Origin: Microbacterium marinilacus
GTDB taxonomy: Bacteria; Actinomycetota; Actinomycetes; Actinomycetales; Microbacteriaceae
DNA length: 64,000 nt
Assembly: GCF_019753765.1 (NCBI RefSeq)
Contig: NZ_JAIJZW010000006.1
Span: forward strand, 1-64,000
Direction of reading: 5' to 3'
Part shown: in pieces, positions 59,855 through 64,000 of the stretch
Position numbering within the stretch: position 1 is the stretch's first letter
Layout of the letters: each line of letters starts with the position of its first letter
Position numbers and translations under genes: made by a program
The notes under the pieces: model-generated
The model's database searches: none
Seen by the model: the letters and a program-made list of their open reading frames with translations, nothing else
Told to the model about the DNA's origin: nothing

Positions 59855-59978
59855 CTTGCCTGCCCGCGCCCCGGCGTCGCGCTCGCGCACCGTGCCCGGT
59901 GCCGCCGGCGGGGCGGATCGTTCCGCCGAGCGGGAGACGCCGCTCGCAGACATCCGATCAATGATTAGGATGGCCGGC

Positions 59979-60650
59979 ATGGCGGTGACCGATGAGGCGA
60001 TCCTGAAGATCAAGGGCATGATCGTGTCCGGCGAGCTCGGCCCCGGCGATCGTCTGCCGCCCGAGAAGGAGCTGAGCGACAAGCTCGGCCTCTCGCGCAG
60101 CTCGTTGCGCGAGGCCGTGAAGGCGCTCGAGGTCATCCGCGTCCTGGACGTGCGTCGCGGCGACGGCACCTATGTCACGAGCCTGCAGCCTCAGCTGCTG
60201 CTGGAGGCGATGTCGTTCGTGGTCGACCTGCATCAGGACGACTCCATCCTCGAGATCCTCGCGGTGCGGCGCATCCTGGAGCCGAAGGCGGCCGCGCTGG
60301 CGAGCGGCGCGATCGCGGACGACCAGCTGGACGGCATCGAGGCGCTCATCGCCGCGCTCGAGGACGACGCCGACATCGAGGGCCTCGTGGCCCACGACAT
60401 CGAGTTCCACAGCCGCATCGCGCAGTCGTCCGGCAACGCCTACCTCGCGAACCTGATCGACTCGCTGTCGAGCCACACGGTGAGGGCACGCGTCTGGCGG
60501 GGGATCACCCAGGGCGGATCGGTCGAGCGCACGCTCGACGAGCACCGCGCGATCGTTCAGGCGCTCCGCCAACGCGACGGCGAGCTCGCGGAGGCGCTGA
60601 TGATCGCTCACGTCTCGGGCGTCGAGCACTGGCTGAGGAAGGCGCGATGA
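59979..60650 (+). CDS. GntR/FadR-family regulator of the fucose-type genes
   Basis: A 223-aa FadR-subfamily regulator: N-terminal winged HTH (IVSGELGPGDRLPPEKELSD, KLGLSRSSLREAVKALEVIR, RRGDGTYVTSL). The C-terminal FCD domain carries metal/ligand positions (AVRRILEPKAAALASGAIAD, VAHDIEFHSRIAQSSGNAYL, LDEHRAIVQALRQRD). TAGGAT at 59966-59971 is a plausible -10 placing the start site at the ATG 59979, so leaderless translation is likely; ATG at 59970 would add three residues. It overlaps the mutarotase gene by 4 bp and probably controls the sugar-oxidation cluster. Confidence 0.9.
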   Translation: MAVTDEAILKIKGMIVSGELGPGDRLPPEKELSDKLGLSRSSLREAVKALEVIRVLDVRRGDGTYVTSLQPQLLLEAMSFVVDLHQDDSILEILAVRRILEPKAAALASGAIADDQLDGIEALIAALEDDADIEGLVAHDIEFHSRIAQSSGNAYLANLIDSLSSHTVRARVWRGITQGGSVERTLDEHRAIVQALRQRDGELAEALMIAHVSGVEHWLRKAR

Positions 60651-60979
60651 TGCGCGTCGCGCTGCACTCCGAGATCCGCGACGGGGCGATCGAGGGGTAC
60701 GTCGCGAACCACGCCCGGATCCCCGACGACCTGGTCGACACGTTCGCCCGGATCGGGATCCGCGACTGGGCCATCTGGCGCTCCGGCCACCGGCTGTTCC
60801 ACCTGGTCGAGTGCGACGACTGGGACGCCGCCGCGGCCGCCCTGCGAGACGACCCGGCCGACCGCGCATGGCAGGCCGTCATCGGCCCCTATGTGGAGCT
60901 CTTCCGCGACGCCGACGGCGAGCCGGGCACCGCGCCGCTGTCGCTCGTCTGGACCCTCGCGGCGCAGCGGGATGCCTGA
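60647..60979 (+). CDS. L-rhamnose/L-fucose mutarotase-family protein
   Basis: A 110-aa RhaM-type mutarotase (ferredoxin-like dimer) that interconverts the alpha and beta anomers of a 6-deoxyhexose. Features: VALHSEIRDGAIEGYVANHA (N-terminal strand and His), IPDDLVDTFARIGIRDWAIW, SGHRLFHLVECDDW near residue 48 and the aromatic closing part. Beside a fuconolactonase and a fuconate dehydratase, an L-fucose role is more likely than rhamnose. ATG at 60647 overlaps GntR; the next gene overlaps its end by 8 bp. Confidence 0.9.
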   Translation: MMRVALHSEIRDGAIEGYVANHARIPDDLVDTFARIGIRDWAIWRSGHRLFHLVECDDWDAAAAALRDDPADRAWQAVIGPYVELFRDADGEPGTAPLSLVWTLAAQRDA

Positions 60980-61832
60980 CGGGGGCGGCGACGTGCGCGT
61001 CGTCGACGCGCACGTGCACGTGTGGGACCCGGCCGCGTTGTCCTACCCCTGGCTCGAGGGCGACCCGCTCGGGAGCGCTCACCTGCCGCCCGAGATCGAC
61101 GGCGCGTCCGGCGGCGTCGACGGGTGGGTCTTCGTCGAGGCCGACGCCTCGGCCGCGCCCGAGGTCGAGGCCGACTGGGTCGCGTCGCTGGAGTGGCCCG
61201 GGCTGCTCGGCATCGTGGCGGACGCGGAGCTGGACGCGTCCGCGCTTCCCGCGCGGCTCGACGCCCTCCGCGCGCGGCCGCTGGTCCGCGGCGTGCGCCA
61301 CCTGCTGCAGGGGCTCGACGACGAGCGTCTCGCCGACCCGCGCCTGGCCGAGGGGCTGCGGCGGGTGGCCCACGAGGGCCTGGTGTTCGACGCCTGCGTG
61401 CGCTGGACGCAGCTCGAGGCGCTGAGACGCCTCGTCGCCACGGCGGGGGTCGAGGGCGCGCCGCTCGTGCTGGACCACCTCGGCAAACCGCCGGTGGGGG
61501 CCGGGCTGGGCTCGCAGGCGGGACGCGACTGGCTCGAGCGGATGCGTGCGCTGGCCCGGGTCGACGGCCTCGCGGTCAAGCTCTCCGGGCTGCGGGCCGA
61601 GGCGCCGAGCGCGGGCGTGCTCCGAACGGAGGCGCCGGGGTTCCTCGCGGCGGCGATCGACCTGTTCGGACCGGATCGCTGCCTGTTCGGCACGGACTGG
61701 CCTGTGAGCGTCGGCGGCGACGTCACGTCGGAGGAGTGGATCGGGCTCGTGCGCGAGGCGGCCGGCGACGGGTGGCCGGCGGTGGCGTCCGGCACCGCGA
61801 CCCGCGTCTACGGCCTCGATCCGGTGCGCTGA
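60972..61832 (+). CDS. Amidohydrolase, L-fucono-1,5-lactonase-like
   Basis: A 286-aa amidohydrolase_2 TIM barrel: VVDAHVHVWDPAALSYPWLE (HxH metal motif, and the W-D-P ... Y-P-W typical of sugar lactonases), GWVFVEADASAAPEVEADWV near 45, VRGVRHLLQGLDDE near 110, LVLDHLGKPPVGAGLG near 175 and CLFGTDWPVSVGGD near 245 with the metal Asp. It should open the lactone made by the sugar dehydrogenase. ATG at 60972 overlaps the mutarotase gene. It faces the aldo/keto reductase across a 28-bp convergent gap. Confidence 0.91.
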   Translation: MPDGGGDVRVVDAHVHVWDPAALSYPWLEGDPLGSAHLPPEIDGASGGVDGWVFVEADASAAPEVEADWVASLEWPGLLGIVADAELDASALPARLDALRARPLVRGVRHLLQGLDDERLADPRLAEGLRRVAHEGLVFDACVRWTQLEALRRLVATAGVEGAPLVLDHLGKPPVGAGLGSQAGRDWLERMRALARVDGLAVKLSGLRAEAPSAGVLRTEAPGFLAAAIDLFGPDRCLFGTDWPVSVGGDVTSEEWIGLVREAAGDGWPAVASGTATRVYGLDPVR

Positions 61833-61860
61833 GCCAGCGGCGTCGGGAGGCTGCTCGGCC

Positions 61861-62799
61861 TCACGGCAGCAGGCCCTCGTCGCGCAGCGCCGCCCACAGG
61901 TCGTCCGGCACGGGCGTCTGCAGATGTCGGATGTTCTCGCGCAGCGCCGACGCCCGTGCGGTGCCGACCACCACGGTGTCGACCGCCCGGTGCCGCAGCG
62001 GATACTGGATCGCCGCGGCGGGCAGCGCGACCCCGAACCGGGAGCACACCTGCCGCAGCCGCTCGGTGCGCGCCAGCAGCTCCGCCGGGACCTCGCCGTA
62101 GTTGTAGTGCGCGCGAGCGGGATCGGCGGAGGCGAGCAGGCCCGAGTTGAACACGGCGACCGCGACGACGCGCACGCCGCGTTCCTGGCACAGCGGCAGC
62201 AGCTCGTCGAGCGCCGGCTGCTCGAGCAGCGTGTACCGGCCGGCGATCATCACCACGTCGAGGTCGCCCTCGCGCACGGCGCGTGCCGCGGCGGCGGCGC
62301 TGTTCACGCCGATGCCGATCTGCGACACGACCCCCTCCTCCCGCAGCGCTGCGAGGGCGGGAAGGCCGAGCCGCAGTCCCTCGTCGAGGTCGTAGACGTC
62401 GGGGTCGTGCAGGAAGAGCGTGTCGACGCGGTCGAGGCCGAGCCGCTCCAGCGAGGTGTCGAGGCTGCGTCGGACGCCCGACTCGCTCGGGTCGTAGACG
62501 CGCGTGAGGTCGTCGGGCACGACGAAGCCGTTCGCCTCGTCCGTCCCGCCGCGTGCGCCCGGGTTGGGGACGAGCAGGCGGCCGACCTTCGTCGAGACGC
62601 GGAACGCGTCGCGCGGCTTGGCCCGGAGGAACCGGCCCAAGCGTCGTTCGCTGAGCCCCAGCCCGTAGTGGGGCGCGGTGTCGTAGTACCGCACCCCCTC
62701 GTCCCAGGCGGCGGTGAGCACCGCCTCTGCGTCGTGCTCGGCGACCTCGCGGTAGAGGTTGCCGATCGAGGCGGCGCCGAGGCCGAGGCGGTCGATCAT
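61861..62799 (-). CDS. Aldo/keto reductase, D-threo-aldose/L-fucose 1-dehydrogenase-like
   Basis: A 312-aa aldo/keto reductase: [20 protein letters not shown], then [20 protein letters not shown] (Asp-Tyr pair, near residue 40), [15 protein letters not shown] (Lys) and [20 protein letters not shown] (His). The [13 protein letters not shown] stretch is typical of D-threo-aldose 1-dehydrogenases, which oxidise L-fucose to the lactone. ATG at 62799 overlaps the dehydratase stop by 4 bp; the long antisense extension upstream was rejected. This gives the first oxidation step of the pathway. Confidence 0.91.
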   Translation of the reverse strand: MIDRLGLGAASIGNLYREVAEHDAEAVLTAAWDEGVRYYDTAPHYGLGLSERRLGRFLRAKPRDAFRVSTKVGRLLVPNPGARGGTDEANGFVVPDDLTRVYDPSESGVRRSLDTSLERLGLDRVDTLFLHDPDVYDLDEGLRLGLPALAALREEGVVSQIGIGVNSAAAAARAVREGDLDVVMIAGRYTLLEQPALDELLPLCQERGVRVVAVAVFNSGLLASADPARAHYNYGEVPAELLARTERLRQVCSRFGVALPAAAIQYPLRHRAVDTVVVGTARASALRENIRHLQTPVPDDLWAALRDEGLLP

Positions 62800-64000
62800 G
62801 CCGTCGCCCGCTCGGCCGTCCACCGGTACTCCTCGACCGACGCCGCGTGCATCTGCGTGCCGGCGCCCGGCGCGGTCGGAGCCGTGTAGCTGCCGCCCTC
62901 GATCACCGTCGGGGTGACGAAGTGCTCGTGCAGATGGTCCACGAACTCGATCATGCGCCCCTCGGTGGTGCCCGACACGGCGACGAAGTCGAACATCGAC
63001 AGATGCTGCACCGCCTCGCACAGGCCGACGCCGCCGGCGTGGGGACAGACCCGGATGCCGAACTTCGCCGCCAGCAGCAGGTTCGCGACGTTCTCGTTGA
63101 CGCCGCCGACGCGGGCGGCGTCGATCTGCAGCACCTGGAGGGCCTGCGCCTGCAGGAACTGCTTCACCATGACGCGGTTGTGGGCGTGCTCTCCGGTCGC
63201 GACGGGGATCGGGGCGATCTCCCGGGCGATCGCGGCATGCGCGAGCACGTCGTCGGGGCTCGTCGGCTCCTCCACCCAGGCGATGTCGTACTCGCGCAGC
63301 GCCCCCACCCACTCGATCGCCTCGGCGACGTCCCAGCGCTGGTTCGCGTCGATCGCGATCGGGAAGCCCTCGCCGACGGTGCGACGCGCGATCCGCATGC
63401 GCCGGACGTCGTCGGCCAGGTCGCCGCCCACTTTGAGCTTGATCTGGCCGAAGCCGTCGGCGACCGCCTCGCGGCAGAGGCGCTCGAGCTTCTCGTCGGA
63501 GTACCCGAGCCAGCCCGGGCTCGTGGTGTAGGCCGGGTAGCCGCGCTCGAGCAGCAGGCGCTCGCGTTCCGCCCGTCCCGGCTCGGCATCACGGAGGATG
63601 CGGACGGCCTCGTCGCGGGTGAGGGCGTCGGACAGGTAGCGGTAGTCGACGAGGTCGGCCAGCTGCTCGGGCGTCATGCGCGCCAGCAGCCGCCACAACG
63701 GCTGGCCGGCGCGCTTGGCCTTGAGATCCCACAGCGCGTTCACGACCGCGCCGATCGCCATGTGCATCACGCCCTTCTCCGGCCCGAGCCAGCGCAGCTG
63801 CGAGTCGTGGGCGAGCAGCTTCCAGGTCGACCCCATGTCGTCCAGCAGCATCTCCGCGTCGCGGCCGACGAGGTGGTCGGCCAGGAGCTCGATCGCCGCG
63901 ACCTGGACGTCGTTGCCACGTCCGATGGTGAACGCGAACGCGTGTCCCTCCAGTCCGTCGCCCGCGTCCGTGTGCACGACGACGTAGGCGGCGGAGTAGT
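62796..64000 (-). CDS. Enolase-superfamily sugar-acid dehydratase, L-fuconate dehydratase-like (partial)
   Basis: A partial gene whose 5' end lies beyond the window; about 400 residues are visible. It matches the mandelate-racemase/L-fuconate dehydratase subgroup: [20 protein letters not shown] (K-x-K base), [18 protein letters not shown] (metal Asp), [20 protein letters not shown] (metal Glu), [20 protein letters not shown] (metal Glu and nearby His), and [20 protein letters not shown] (catalytic His). [24 protein letters not shown] N-terminal cap features also fit. It would convert L-fuconate to 2-keto-3-deoxy-fuconate. Confidence 0.92.
   Translation of the reverse strand, partial: YSAAYVVVHTDAGDGLEGHAFAFTIGRGNDVQVAAIELLADHLVGRDAEMLLDDMGSTWKLLAHDSQLRWLGPEKGVMHMAIGAVVNALWDLKAKRAGQPLWRLLARMTPEQLADLVDYRYLSDALTRDEAVRILRDAEPGRAERERLLLERGYPAYTTSPGWLGYSDEKLERLCREAVADGFGQIKLKVGGDLADDVRRMRIARRTVGEGFPIAIDANQRWDVAEAIEWVGALREYDIAWVEEPTSPDDVLAHAAIAREIAPIPVATGEHAHNRVMVKQFLQAQALQVLQIDAARVGGVNENVANLLLAAKFGIRVCPHAGGVGLCEAVQHLSMFDFVAVSGTTEGRMIEFVDHLHEHFVTPTVIEGGSYTAPTAPGAGTQMHAASVEEYRWTAERATA

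Overview
High-GC (about 70%) actinobacterial chromosome, most like Microbacteriaceae/Microbacterium. This is inferred from base composition, heavy GTG start use, several probable leaderless starts, and the overall repertoire: the ALDH-DUF779 module, MHS and DHA2 transporters, many small one-component regulators, and non-phosphorylative L-fucose genes. I recognised no tRNA, rRNA, CRISPR array, prophage or integrase gene.

Layout. 0-5.5 kb: an aldehyde module (GAF regulator 93, aldehyde dehydrogenase 3558, DUF779 5164) interrupted by two regulator/enzyme pairs (DoxX/TetR and VOC/MarR), each with a clear operator. 5.57-5.61 kb: a G23-C22 homopolymer junction that may be an assembly join. 5.6-7.5 kb: a DnaA-box-like cluster and dnaB, the only core replication gene. 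7.5-16.3 kb: an accessory interval bounded by the true 3' end of dnaB and a second, diverged copy of that 3' end at 16.2 kb. It holds a decayed P-loop gene, a three-gene operon built around a TIGR04255-like protein, a broken ISL3 transposase, an orphan 433-aa protein with a possible membrane anchor, and then ordinary-looking cargo (RidA, HxlR, DUF418, siderophore-interacting protein).

16.3-31.8 kb: metabolic genes. They include a beta-lactamase-fold hydrolase/MarR pair, an AraC-controlled aldehyde plus alcohol dehydrogenase pair, an ArsR pair with a large palindromic operator, and a six-gene reverse-strand catabolic operon (MaoC, SDR, acyl-CoA ligase, amidohydrolase, acyl-CoA dehydrogenase, MHS transporter) with a visible promoter/operator. 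33.4-41.1 kb: a translationally coupled peptide-type ABC importer, CocE-type hydrolase and TetR operon. 41.1-51.9 kb: NADP oxidoreductases, a VOC dioxygenase-like protein, two drug-type MFS exporters with TetR regulators, and a sulfur-amino-acid PLP enzyme preceded by a small leader peptide ending in Cys-Arg.

52.1-59.8 kb: a second ABC importer operon, with permease and two ATPases fused into one 887-aa protein, plus LacI and an HSL-type esterase. It is flanked by a duplicated segment: an intact carboxymuconolactone-decarboxylase-like gene and its flank on the left, a decayed copy on the right. 59.9-64 kb: L-fucose (or similar deoxysugar) oxidation genes with a FadR/GntR regulator; the dehydratase runs off the window edge.

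Recurring themes are regulator-target pairs with palindromes at or over start codons, and two accessory blocks each marked by a decayed duplicate of a neighbouring gene. The best candidates for something undescribed are the TIGR04255-like operon at 8.1-9.9 kb and its surrounding island.
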